A DNA stretch of 64,000 nt from contig NZ_JASTWE010000010.1 of assembly GCF_030282845.1 (NCBI RefSeq), positions 1 to 64,000 on the forward strand. Reading direction: 5' to 3'. Each line of letters starts with the position of its first letter. The first letter of the stretch is position 1. A program made the translations under genes and the position numbers. The stretch comes from Pseudodesulfovibrio pelocollis (GTDB taxonomy: Bacteria; Desulfobacterota; Desulfovibrionia; Desulfovibrionales; Desulfovibrionaceae). The notes beneath the pieces are model-generated. The model did no database searches. It saw only the letters and a list, made by a program, of their open reading frames with translations, and was not told the origin of the DNA. Below are positions 56,113 to 64,000 of this stretch, one piece after another.

Positions 56113-57816
56113 ATGCCGGACACAAGCATCAACATCGTCATCGGCGGCGAAGCCGGGCAGGGGTTGGCCACGGTGGGCCAGCTCATGGCTCGGGCGGCCA
56201 CGCGGGCCGGGTATCATCTGCTGGTCAACCAGGACTACATGTCGCGCATCAGGGGCGGGCACAATTTCTTCTCCATCCGCATGGGGCCGGAGCCGGTGAT
56301 GGCAATCGCCGAGGGTATCGACGTGTTTGTGGCCCTGGACGGGCGGACTATCGACGAGCACCGGGACCAGCTCAACGCGGGGGCCATCGTCATCGCCGGG
56401 GAGGCCCTCGACACAGCCGGGCTGAACGCATTGCGCGTGCCCTTCAAGGAGCTGGCTCCCAAGCCGCTGTTTCACAACGTGGTGGCCCTTGGCGTGCTCG
56501 GCGCGGCCGTGTGCGGCGATGTGACCATCCTTGAGGACCTGCTGCGGCAGACCTTTGGCAAGAAGGGCGATACCGTGGTCCAGGCCAATCTCGACGTGGT
56601 GCGCAAGGCCTTCGCCTGGGTCGGGGAGCAGGAGTTCGACTTCTCCTGCATTGCGCCGCCCCAGGAGAATCCGGGCAGGCGGCTGATGCTCGACGGCAAC
56701 GAGGCCATCGCTCTGGGCGCGCTGGCTGCCGGGTGCAACTTTGTCTCGTTCTATCCCATGACCCCGGCCACCACCGTGCCCATCACCCTCATCGCCAAGG
56801 GAGCCCCGCTGGGGTTGGTCCACGATCAGGCCGAGGACGAGATAGCGGCCATCAACATGGCCATTGGCGCGTCCTACGCCGGGGCCAAGGCCCTGGTGGC
56901 CACCTCGGGCGGCGGGTTCGCCCTGATGACCGAGGGCGTGAGCCTGGCCGGAGTCTCGGAGACGCCGCTGGTGGTCGTGGTGGCCCAGCGGCCCGGCCCG
57001 GCCACGGGCATGGCCACCCGCACCGAGCAGGCGGACCTGAATCTGGTCCTCCATGCCGGGCACGGCGAGTTTCCCCGGGCGGTGTTCTCGCCGGGCACGG
57101 TGGAGGAGTGCTTTTCCCTGACCCACCGCGCCTTTGATCTGGCCGAGCAGTACCAGACGCCCATGTTCGTGCTCACGGACCAGTTCCTGGCCGATTCGTA
57201 CCGGGCTGTGCCGCCCTTTGACCTCGATGGGCTGCCCGAGATCGCGCAGCCGCTCATGGACGCCCCGGCCCCCTACAAGCGCTACGCCCTGACAGACGAC
57301 GGTGTTTCGCCGCGCGTGGTGCCCGGCTTTGCCGAGGTGCTGGTCCGGGCCGATTCCCATGAGCACGACGAGCAGGGCCGCATCACAGAGGACCCGGCCA
57401 ATCGCGTGCGCCAGAACGTCAAGCGGCTGGACAAGGGCAACGGCCTGATGCAGGACGTCATCGGCCCGGAGTATTACGGCCTTGATGAGAGCGACGAGGC
57501 TGCGGACCTCGTGCTCCTGTGCTGGGGCTCGTCCCTGGGCGCGTGCCTCGAGGCGGCCGAGCGCCTGAACGCCAAGGGCCTCACGCGCACGGCCGTGCTC
57601 CATTTCAGCCAGGTCTATCCCCTGCGCGAGGAGCAGTTCATGGACTTCCTGGAATCAGCCGGGCAGGTAGTGGCCGTGGAGGGCAACGCCACGGCCCAGT
57701 TTGCCCGGCTGGTGGCCCGGGAGACGGGTTTTGTCGTCACCGGCTCGGTCCTGCGCTTCGACGGCAGGCCGCTCAGCCCCGGGTATGTCCTCAAGGGACT
57801 TGAAAGCATCATCTAG
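56113..57816 (+). CDS. 2-oxoacid:acceptor oxidoreductase, alpha subunit with fused gamma domain
   Basis: 567-residue subunit of a ferredoxin-dependent 2-oxoacid oxidoreductase (KorA type). Residues about 1-190 form the gamma domain (IVIGGEAGQGLATVGQLMARAATRAGYH, MSRIRGGHNFFSIR). Residues about 195-390 are the pyrimidine-binding alpha domain (MLDGNEAIALGALAAGCNFVSFYPMTPATTVP, HDQAEDEIAAINMAIGASYAGA, TSGGGFALM). A C-terminal transketolase-C-like domain follows. GGGAGG precedes ATG 56113. The beta subunit is encoded 16 bases downstream. The substrate (2-oxoglutarate or another oxoacid) is not fixed by sequence. Confidence 0.92.
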   Translation: MPDTSINIVIGGEAGQGLATVGQLMARAATRAGYHLLVNQDYMSRIRGGHNFFSIRMGPEPVMAIAEGIDVFVALDGRTIDEHRDQLNAGAIVIAGEALDTAGLNALRVPFKELAPKPLFHNVVALGVLGAAVCGDVTILEDLLRQTFGKKGDTVVQANLDVVRKAFAWVGEQEFDFSCIAPPQENPGRRLMLDGNEAIALGALAAGCNFVSFYPMTPATTVPITLIAKGAPLGLVHDQAEDEIAAINMAIGASYAGAKALVATSGGGFALMTEGVSLAGVSETPLVVVVAQRPGPATGMATRTEQADLNLVLHAGHGEFPRAVFSPGTVEECFSLTHRAFDLAEQYQTPMFVLTDQFLADSYRAVPPFDLDGLPEIAQPLMDAPAPYKRYALTDDGVSPRVVPGFAEVLVRADSHEHDEQGRITEDPANRVRQNVKRLDKGNGLMQDVIGPEYYGLDESDEAADLVLLCWGSSLGACLEAAERLNAKGLTRTAVLHFSQVYPLREEQFMDFLESAGQVVAVEGNATAQFARLVARETGFVVTGSVLRFDGRPLSPGYVLKGLESII

Positions 57817-57832
57817 CAAAGGGAGTGAATCC

Positions 57833-58663
57833 ATGATCTCCATCAAGCAATACGGCGAATTCGAGACCTCCTGGTGCCCCGGCTGCGGCAATTTCCCGCT
57901 GCTGGAGTCCCTCAAGAAGGCTCTGGCCCACCTTGATCTGCCCCCGCATCGGGTGATGATCTCCTCCGGCATCGGCCAGGCGGCCAAGGCCCCGCACTAC
58001 ATGCACTGCCACATGTTCAACGGCCTGCACGGCCGGTCCCTGCCCGTGGCCCAGGGCATGAAGATGGCCAACCCGGAAATGACCGTCATCTGCGAATCCG
58101 GTGACGGCTGCGTCTACGGCGAGGGCGGCAACCACTTCCTGGCCGCCATCCGGCGCAACATGGACATCACCCTGCTGGTCCACGACAACCAGATATACGG
58201 GCTGACCAAGGGGCAGGCCAGCCCCACGACCCAGCGCGGGCATGTGACCAAGACCCAGCCCGGGGGCGCACCCTCCGAGGCCTTCAACCCCGTGGCCGTG
58301 GCCGTGGCCATGAAGGCCGGGTTCGTGGCCCGCGCCTTCACCGGCGAGCCCGAGCACCTGACCGAGATGATCGTCCAGGCCGTCAACCATCCCGGGTTTT
58401 CCCTGGTGGACATATTCCAGCCCTGCGTCTCCTTCAACAAGGTCAACACCTTTGGCTGGTACAAGGAGCGCTGCCGCGTCGTCGAGGACCACGACCCCAC
58501 TGACTGGGGTGCGGCCATGGCCCTGGCCGACGAGTTCGGCGAGCGCATCCCCCTTGGCGTGCTCTATCGCGGCGAGCGGCCTGTGCTGGCCACCCCCGAG
58601 CCGCTGGCAAGGCACCGCTACGCTGCTGGCGATCTCGCCGCCGTGCTTCAGTCCTACGCCTGA
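57833..58663 (+). CDS. 2-oxoacid:acceptor oxidoreductase, beta subunit (thiamine diphosphate-binding)
   Basis: 276-residue partner of the preceding gene. The WCPGCGNFPLLESL motif at the N-terminus and the thiamine diphosphate motif ESGDGCVYGEGGNHFLAAIRRNMDITLLVHDNQIYGLTKGQ are diagnostic for the KorB/PorB family. MISSGIGQAAKAPHYMHCHMFNGLHGRSLPVAQGMKMANP matches the domain preceding it. ATG 57833 has GGGAG upstream. No separate delta ferredoxin subunit is present, so it is the two-gene KorAB type that transfers electrons to external ferredoxin. Confidence 0.93.
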   Translation: MISIKQYGEFETSWCPGCGNFPLLESLKKALAHLDLPPHRVMISSGIGQAAKAPHYMHCHMFNGLHGRSLPVAQGMKMANPEMTVICESGDGCVYGEGGNHFLAAIRRNMDITLLVHDNQIYGLTKGQASPTTQRGHVTKTQPGGAPSEAFNPVAVAVAMKAGFVARAFTGEPEHLTEMIVQAVNHPGFSLVDIFQPCVSFNKVNTFGWYKERCRVVEDHDPTDWGAAMALADEFGERIPLGVLYRGERPVLATPEPLARHRYAAGDLAAVLQSYA

Positions 58664-58765
58664 TCCGCGACCGGGGCGCGGGGCGGCCAAGGATATCCCT
58701 TTACAAAGGGCGGCTTCTTTGCAAAAGCTCTTGCCCACGAGACAACCCCTTTTCATGAGGTGACA

Positions 58766-60448
58766 ATGAGCAACGAGTCGGAAAAGATCATCTACTCCAT
58801 GTACAAGGTGACCAAGCGTCACGGACAGCGTGAAGTACTGAAGAGCATATCCCTGTCCTACTTCCACGGCGCCAAGATCGGCGTGCTCGGCCTCAACGGC
58901 TCGGGCAAGAGCTCGCTGCTCAGGATTCTGGCGGGCGTGGATACGGAGTTCGAGGGAGAGACGCACGTCAAGGAAGGATACACCGTGGGCTACCTGGAGC
59001 AGGAGCCGCTGGTGGACGAGACCCGCACCGTGCGCGAGGTGGTGGAGGAGGGCGTGGCCGAGATCATGGCCATTGTCCGGGAATACAACGAGATCAACGA
59101 GAAGTTCGCCGAGCCCATGGAGGCGGACGAGATGGACGCCCTCATCGAGCGCCAGGGCCGGGTGCAGGAACTGATGGACGCCAAGGGCGCCTGGGACATC
59201 GACTCCAAGCTCGACATGGCCATGGACTCCCTGCGCTGCCCGCCGTCGGACACGCCGGTGTCGGTCATCTCCGGCGGCGAGCGCCGCCGCGTGGCCCTGT
59301 GTCGCCTGCTGCTCCAGGCCCCGGACATCCTGCTACTGGACGAGCCCACCAACCACCTGGACGCCGACTCCGTGGGCTGGCTGGAAAAATTCCTGTCCCA
59401 GTTCCCGGGCACGGTCATCGCAGTGACCCATGACCGCTACTTCCTCGACAACGTGGCGGGCTGGATTCTGGAACTGGATCGCGGCCGGGGCATCCCCTGG
59501 AAGGGCAATTACTCGTCCTGGCTCGAACAGAAGCAGAACAGGCTCAACCAGGAGAGCAAGGCCGAGTCCGAGCGCCAGAAAACCCTGGAGCGCGAGCTGG
59601 AGTGGATACGCATGTCGCCCAAGGGCCGCCGGGCCAAGGGCAAGGCGCGCATCAACGCCTACGAATCCATGCTCAGCCACGAAAGCCAGCGGCTGGCCGA
59701 TGACCTGCAAATCTACATCCCGCCGGGACCGCACCTGGGCAAGCAGGTGGTGGTGGCCGAGCATGTGACCAAGTCCATGGGCGACAAGCTGCTGATGGAG
59801 GACATGAACTTCATCCTGCCGCCCAACGCCATCGTGGGCATCGTCGGCCCCAACGGCGCGGGCAAGTCCACCCTGTTCAAGATGATCGTGGGCGAGGAGA
59901 AGCCCGATTCGGGCGAGATGATCCTCGGCTCCACGGTCAAGCTGGCCTATGCCGACCAGAACCGGGCGTCGCTGACCCCGGGCAAGACCGTGTACGAGGT
60001 CATCAGCGGCGGGGCGGAGTTCATCAAGCTGGGCGACCGCGAGATCAACGCCCGGGCCTACTGCTCGCGCTTCAACTTCGCCGGGCAGGACCAGCAGAAA
60101 CCCGTGGATGTCCTCTCCGGCGGCGAGCGCAACCGCGTCCACCTGGCCCAGATGCTCAAGTCCGGGGCCAACGTGCTGCTCCTTGACGAGCCCACCAACG
60201 ACCTGGACGTGAACACCATGCGTGCCCTTGAGGACGGGCTGGACAACTTCGCGGGCTGCGTGCTGGTCATCAGCCACGACCGCTGGTTCCTGGACCGCGT
60301 GGCCACTCACATCATCGCCTTTGAGGGCGACTCCCAGGCCGTTTTCGTGGAGGGCAACTACAACGACTACGTGCTCGACCGCAAGAAGCGGCTGGGCGTT
60401 GACGCTGACCAGCCCCACCGGATCAAGTTCCGCAGGCTGACCCGCTGA
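58766..60448 (+). CDS. ettA: Energy-dependent translational throttle protein EttA (ABC-F)
   Basis: 560-residue soluble ABC-F ATPase that acts on the ribosomal E site. Two ABC domains are seen: Walker A GLNGSGKSS and GPNGAGKST, signatures SGGERRRVALCRLL and SGGERNRVHLAQML, and Walker B LLLDEPTNHLD and LLLDEPTNDLD. Between them lies the long linker with RMSPKGRRAKGKARINAYE. The N-terminus IIYSMYKVTKRHGQREVLK and the C-terminal RIKFRRLTR match EttA. I chose ATG 58766 with GAGG upstream; GTG 58760 is an alternative. Confidence 0.95.
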   Translation: MSNESEKIIYSMYKVTKRHGQREVLKSISLSYFHGAKIGVLGLNGSGKSSLLRILAGVDTEFEGETHVKEGYTVGYLEQEPLVDETRTVREVVEEGVAEIMAIVREYNEINEKFAEPMEADEMDALIERQGRVQELMDAKGAWDIDSKLDMAMDSLRCPPSDTPVSVISGGERRRVALCRLLLQAPDILLLDEPTNHLDADSVGWLEKFLSQFPGTVIAVTHDRYFLDNVAGWILELDRGRGIPWKGNYSSWLEQKQNRLNQESKAESERQKTLERELEWIRMSPKGRRAKGKARINAYESMLSHESQRLADDLQIYIPPGPHLGKQVVVAEHVTKSMGDKLLMEDMNFILPPNAIVGIVGPNGAGKSTLFKMIVGEEKPDSGEMILGSTVKLAYADQNRASLTPGKTVYEVISGGAEFIKLGDREINARAYCSRFNFAGQDQQKPVDVLSGGERNRVHLAQMLKSGANVLLLDEPTNDLDVNTMRALEDGLDNFAGCVLVISHDRWFLDRVATHIIAFEGDSQAVFVEGNYNDYVLDRKKRLGVDADQPHRIKFRRLTR

Positions 60449-60472
60449 CCCTCTCGGACAGTGTGAAATGAC

Positions 60473-60505
60473 AAGCCCTTCGTCGTTTGCGACGGAGGGC
60501 TTTTT
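60473..60505 (+). terminator. Rho-independent terminator of ettA
   Basis: AAGCCCTTCGTCG and CGACGGAGGGCTT pair over 11-13 bp around a TTTG loop and are followed by five T residues. It lies between the convergent ends of ettA and the EAL-GGDEF gene and nearly touches the latter's stop. Confidence 0.9.
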
Positions 60506-62791
60506 CTATCGGGCGGCTTCCGGGGAGCCCAGTGGCGGGCGGCGGTCCATGGCCACAGAGTTGCCCTCCTGGGATTTGGCGTATTTCTTGACGTGGGCGG
60601 CCCGCTCGCCGATCTCCATGAGGGAGCAGTTGCCGCATATCTCGATGACGCCAAGGGAGATGCTGACCAGCGGGTAGTCACGCTCCACGCCGTCGCGTCC
60701 CTTGGCCGTGATCCACCTCCTGGCGCGATCCTCCGGGCAGTAGCACCGCTTGACCAGCCTCCCGAAACAGCGGTGGACGGAGCGGCAGATGCGCTCCACC
60801 GACTCGGGCGAGGTGATGAGCACGAAGTCGTCGCCGCCGATGTGGCACACCCGGGCCTCCTGGCCCGCGTGTTTGCGCGCGGCCCAGCTCATGATGTCCG
60901 CGGCCAGCTTGAGGACGCCGTCTCCGTTCTTGAAGCCGTAGGTGTCGTTGTAGACCTTGAAGTGGTCGAGGTCGGCGTAGATGATGCTGAAGCGCCGGTT
61001 CTGGGCGATGCGGCTCTCCACTTCCTGCTCGATGGCCACGTTGCCGGGCAGGCCGGTGAGGGGGTTGGTCCCCTTGGCCATTTCCACCTGGATCTTGGCC
61101 ATGGCGTTGAGCAGGGTCTGCACCGAGACAATGCCGTAGAGGCGGCCCTTCCTGGTGATGATGATGTCGTCGTAGGTCTTGATGTGGTCGCGCTTCATGG
61201 CCTGGCGCGCTGCCTGCTCCACCGGGGTGTCCAACTCGACCATGAGCGGGCTGGCGTCCATGACCGTTTCGATGGGGCGGCGGTGGTACAGGGCGATGCC
61301 GTATTGCGACGAGAGCTGGCGGTTGAGGTGGTACTCCATGACCAGCCCGCGCGGGATGTCGTCCTCCGTGACCACGATACTTGAGAATCTGCTGTTGTTC
61401 TTGAAGAAATCCTGGGCGTCCGAGACGAGGTAGTCAGCCGGGATCGAGTGGGGCGGATGGGCCAGGTCGCCGATGGGCAGGGAACAGGTGATGGATCGTG
61501 TGCTCACCTCGCTGATGGACTGGATGCCCAGGCACTCCTTGCTCAGTTCCGGCTTGGGCGCGGCCGGTCGGGCCAGGAAGTATCCCTGGCCGCAGTGGAC
61601 GCCGATGTCCTTGAGGCAGAGGGTCTGTGCCTTGGTCTCAATGCCCTCGGCGATGATGCGCGAGCCGATCTTGTCGGCGAAGTTGACGGTGGTTTCCACC
61701 AGGGCCCGTTTGACCGGGTCCTTGTGAATCCCGTCAATGAGGGATTTGTCGAGCTTGATGAACTCGGGCTGGAGCTGGGCGATGAGGGTCAGGCCCGCGT
61801 ACCCGGCCCCGGCGTCGTCCACGGCCACGCGAAATCCCTGGCTGCGGTAGTGGTCCAGCGTGCGGTAGAAGAGGGCGAATTCCTGCACGCTGTGGCGCTC
61901 GGTGATCTCGAAGACGATGTCGTCCGGGGTCAGCCCGGCCGAGGTCAGGAGCTCCAGGGTCTTGCCGGGCGTGAATTCCGGGTCGGCCATGGTCTTGGGG
62001 TGGATGTTGATGAAGAGCTTCTGCCCGTCGCGCAGGGGGCCGACATTGGCAATGGCCGATTCGCGGCAGACCCGCTCAAGGGCGAAGAGCCGCCCGAACT
62101 GCTCGGCAGTCTCGAAGAGGATGACCGGCGAGCGGAACGACGTCCCCTCCGGTCCCCGCGAGAGCGCCTCCCAGCCGAGGATGGAGCCGGACTTGAAGTC
62201 CAGGATGGGCTGGTAGTGGGTGGTGATCCGCTTTCGGGCCAGGATGTCGTTGTAGGTGTTGGCTATGGACAGGCCCTGCATGTCCAGCGGGGTGCGCAGG
62301 ATGCGCCTGGCCTCGTGCAGGGCCGCATCGAAGCGTGGCGAGTCGTCGCCCCCGGCCTCCAGGGTGGCGAATCCCATGCCCAGGTCGATGCCGATGCCGG
62401 TGTGGTTGAACATGGTCCGCTTCAACCCGTTCTGGGCCTTCAGCTTGTATTCGTAGGCCATGTCAGCCGGGGAGTTTCTGCGCGGCATGATGAAGGCCAT
62501 CTCGCCCGGGCCGACCTTGAGCACGGCCATGTCGCGGCAGTCTTCATTGTCCTGGGCCGTGGCGGCCAGGACGTCCCTGAGCTCGTGTTCGAGCTGGTTG
62601 ATGAACCCTTGGCCGTACATTTCGGTCAGGATGGCGTAGTCCCTGATGGTGATGAGCACGAGGGTGAAGCCGGTCTCATGGGCGACGGTCCTGTCGAGCA
62701 GGGCATGTTCTGGAATTTCGTAATGCATTCCTGCGCCTTGGGCGTTATGTGTCATGTTTCGCATGAGTTGTTCGAGCAAGGAGCCGGCCAT
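60506..62791 (-). CDS. EAL-CBS-GGDEF cyclic di-GMP signalling protein
   Basis: 761-residue soluble protein. Residues about 35-180 look like a degenerate GGDEF domain, then an EAL phosphodiesterase domain (about 185-430) with GWEALSRG, NIHPKT, EITERH, DDAGAGYAG, IKLDKSLIDGI and AEGIETK. A pair of CBS repeats (about 445-570) is followed by a C-terminal GGDEF domain whose active-site loop reads GGDDF near residue 651, with YADLDHFKVYNDTYGF. There is no membrane segment. Both activities may be present, or the GGDDF site may be inactive. I chose ATG 62791 with GGGAGG upstream rather than 62818. Confidence 0.9.
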   Translation of the reverse strand: MAGSLLEQLMRNMTHNAQGAGMHYEIPEHALLDRTVAHETGFTLVLITIRDYAILTEMYGQGFINQLEHELRDVLAATAQDNEDCRDMAVLKVGPGEMAFIMPRRNSPADMAYEYKLKAQNGLKRTMFNHTGIGIDLGMGFATLEAGGDDSPRFDAALHEARRILRTPLDMQGLSIANTYNDILARKRITTHYQPILDFKSGSILGWEALSRGPEGTSFRSPVILFETAEQFGRLFALERVCRESAIANVGPLRDGQKLFINIHPKTMADPEFTPGKTLELLTSAGLTPDDIVFEITERHSVQEFALFYRTLDHYRSQGFRVAVDDAGAGYAGLTLIAQLQPEFIKLDKSLIDGIHKDPVKRALVETTVNFADKIGSRIIAEGIETKAQTLCLKDIGVHCGQGYFLARPAAPKPELSKECLGIQSISEVSTRSITCSLPIGDLAHPPHSIPADYLVSDAQDFFKNNSRFSSIVVTEDDIPRGLVMEYHLNRQLSSQYGIALYHRRPIETVMDASPLMVELDTPVEQAARQAMKRDHIKTYDDIIITRKGRLYGIVSVQTLLNAMAKIQVEMAKGTNPLTGLPGNVAIEQEVESRIAQNRRFSIIYADLDHFKVYNDTYGFKNGDGVLKLAADIMSWAARKHAGQEARVCHIGGDDFVLITSPESVERICRSVHRCFGRLVKRCYCPEDRARRWITAKGRDGVERDYPLVSISLGVIEICGNCSLMEIGERAAHVKKYAKSQEGNSVAMDRRPPLGSPEAAR

Positions 62792-62930
62792 GATGTTCCT
62801 CCCATGTCTTCGAGGCATGATCGACTGCGCCGACGCATGACCACGTCAACGTCATGGAATTTCTACATGGAGTGGCCCGGGAGTTGTTACTTGCGGGTGA
62901 CGATTTCGGGAAGATTGCGAGGGAAGGAAA

Positions 62931-62959
62931 CGGGGCGGCCGCAGTTGGCGGCCGCCCCG
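62931..62959 (-). terminator. Terminator hairpin of the carboxyltransferase gene
   Basis: CGGGGCGGCCGC (62931-62942) and GCGGCCGCCCCG (62948-62959) form a perfect 12-bp stem around AGTTG. On the minus strand it is followed by TTTCCTTCC. It lies 35 bases past the stop of the carboxyltransferase gene. Confidence 0.75.
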
Positions 62960-62993
62960 TGGATGGTTTCGGCGTCTGGTGTCCTGACTCGGA

Positions 62994-64000
62994 TCAGCGG
63001 TAGTAGAGGTTGCGGCCGCCGATGGTCTGGAACGCCTGCTGGAGGTTCTTGCGGATGTCCTTGCGGCTCCACACGCCCTGGATGTGGCCCCGGGACAGGG
63101 CCTTGAAGCAGTTGTGGTAGTCGGGCGGAATTTCTACGCCGGTGGTCTCCTTGATCACGCCGGGACCGGCAAAGCCGAGCCGCGAGGAGCGCACCGCGTA
63201 CTGGTAGGGTGAGCAGCCGAGGAAAGAGGCCACTGGTCCGGCGTAGGAGTTGGTGTCGTAGAGAACGATGTACAGGCCGCCTTCCTCGATGTATTTGCGC
63301 ACGGCCATGGTGCAGCGCGGCATCTGGATGAGGCCGTTGACGCCCTCCTGGATGCGGATGCCCGCGGTGCCGTGGACATAGGCCAGGAAGGGCTGGTGTT
63401 TGGACTGGGCCAGCTCCAGGGCGCGGATGAACTTTTCGCCCTCGGCCGCGCCCACCGAGCCGCCCCGGAAGTTGGCGATGAGCGTGGTGCACGTCAGCCG
63501 GGTGCCCTCCAGGCTGGCGTTGAAGGTCATGCAGCTGCTTTTGAGCCCGGTCTTTTCCCTGGCCTGCTCGATGCGCTTGTCAAAGCCGGGGAAGCCGGTG
63601 GGATTGCCCGCCACGATATCGCGATTGAACTCGCGGATGGACCCCTTGTCAAAGACGTTGTGGAGATACCACTGGTATTCCATGGGGAAGTTGTAGCCGC
63701 AATTCGGGCAGACCCCGGCGAAGTCGGTGAAGAGGTCGCGCGCCCAGATGTCGAGGCAGCCGCGCTTCTCGGCGTGGGGGCAGGATATCTCCCGGTCCGC
63801 CCGCGCCTGAGGGCTGACATAGTCGCAGGCGTTGTCCGTGCAGGTCTCGCCGGAATCAGTCCGGGACAACCCGGTCAGTTCCATCTCCTTTTGCCGGTCG
63901 CCGTTGGACTTGACCCCCAGCTTCTTGAGGCCGGAGCGGTACATGGCGTCGAGTTTGCCGGTGACCACATGGATCTCGTCCATGGCCTCCTCGACGATGC
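62994..64000 (-). CDS. Acetyl-CoA carboxylase carboxyltransferase (AccD-type), C-terminal part (partial)
   Basis: Minus-strand frame open to the window edge; its start lies beyond 64000, since codons upstream of the ATG at 63983 remain open. It transfers the carboxyl group from biotin to acetyl-CoA. A cysteine cluster (SCPHAEKRGC...VCPNCGYNFPMEY) resembles the AccD zinc ribbon. The core shows TTLIANFRGGSVGAAEGEKFIRALELA, HGTAGIRIQEGVNGLIQM and SSRLGFAGPGVIKETTGVEIPP, matching the AccD crotonase fold. In Desulfovibrionaceae the alpha and beta subunits are fused, so the missing upstream part may be the AccA half; this cannot be seen here. Confidence 0.85.
   Translation of the reverse strand, partial: IVEEAMDEIHVVTGKLDAMYRSGLKKLGVKSNGDRQKEMELTGLSRTDSGETCTDNACDYVSPQARADREISCPHAEKRGCLDIWARDLFTDFAGVCPNCGYNFPMEYQWYLHNVFDKGSIREFNRDIVAGNPTGFPGFDKRIEQAREKTGLKSSCMTFNASLEGTRLTCTTLIANFRGGSVGAAEGEKFIRALELAQSKHQPFLAYVHGTAGIRIQEGVNGLIQMPRCTMAVRKYIEEGGLYIVLYDTNSYAGPVASFLGCSPYQYAVRSSRLGFAGPGVIKETTGVEIPPDYHNCFKALSRGHIQGVWSRKDIRKNLQQAFQTIGGRNLYYR

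Overview
The window is a GC-rich, densely packed chromosomal segment from a Gram-negative anaerobe. The gene content and order (lysS-lol-bam-lpx cluster, Tol-Pal, two-subunit 2-oxoacid:acceptor oxidoreductase, hom next to a phosphoglycerate-mutase-like gene, AccD-type carboxyltransferase) fit a sulfate-reducing Desulfovibrionaceae bacterium, most like Pseudodesulfovibrio/Desulfovibrio. This assignment is inference from gene content; no 16S gene is present. About 52 protein genes and one tRNA are supported. No IS element, CRISPR array or rRNA was seen.

Layout. 1-170: 3' end of a phage tail assembly chaperone gene, so a prophage or its remnant lies to the left. 284-359: tRNA-Asn on the minus strand with its own promoter and terminator. 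635-15004: an envelope-biogenesis run: lysS, lolC/E, lolD, bamA (with an extra N-terminal domain), skp, lpxD, fabZ, lpxA, a palindromic repeat, lpxI, a DUF89 phosphatase and a large AsmA protein. 15104-19883: a YihY membrane protein, then minus-strand TSUP exporter, YdcF, tgt and nth. 20027-25735: cutA, three linked kinase-type genes (PfkB, APH, APS-kinase-like), miaB, a DUF151 nuclease and a PHP phosphoesterase. 25814-29882: the complete tolQ-tolR-tolA-tolB-pal operon, closed by a strong terminator. 29996-33403: pgpA, a LysE exporter, an isolated AT-rich radical SAM gene that looks horizontally acquired, and maf. 33624-36411: a motB-motA pair and glucokinase. 36554-43211: gpt, a BMP-type nucleoside ABC importer (four genes) and a dGTPase, together a likely purine uptake and salvage block.

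43310-48876 (minus strand): a small lipoprotein, an amidohydrolase, a YbgC-like thioesterase, a phosphoglycerate-mutase-like protein that may be the homoserine kinase, hom, a second copy of the palindromic repeat, and an AlaC-type aminotransferase. ilvE is divergent from it across a two-promoter region. 50111-55370: dnaX-ybaB-recR-recD2. 55517-60448: ferritin, korA/korB-type oxidoreductase and the ABC-F translation factor EttA. 60506-64000 (minus strand): an EAL-CBS-GGDEF signalling protein and the C-terminal part of an acetyl-CoA carboxylase carboxyltransferase cut by the window edge.

The most unusual signals are: the radical SAM gene, whose SPASM-like cysteine motif lies in front of the CxxxCxxC motif and which sits alone in an AT-rich island; a hairpin-forming interspersed repeat whose two copies both begin inside the stop codon of the upstream gene; BamA with a fused TolB/FlgO-like N-terminal domain; and the hom-linked phosphoglycerate-mutase-like gene that could fill the threonine-pathway kinase step.
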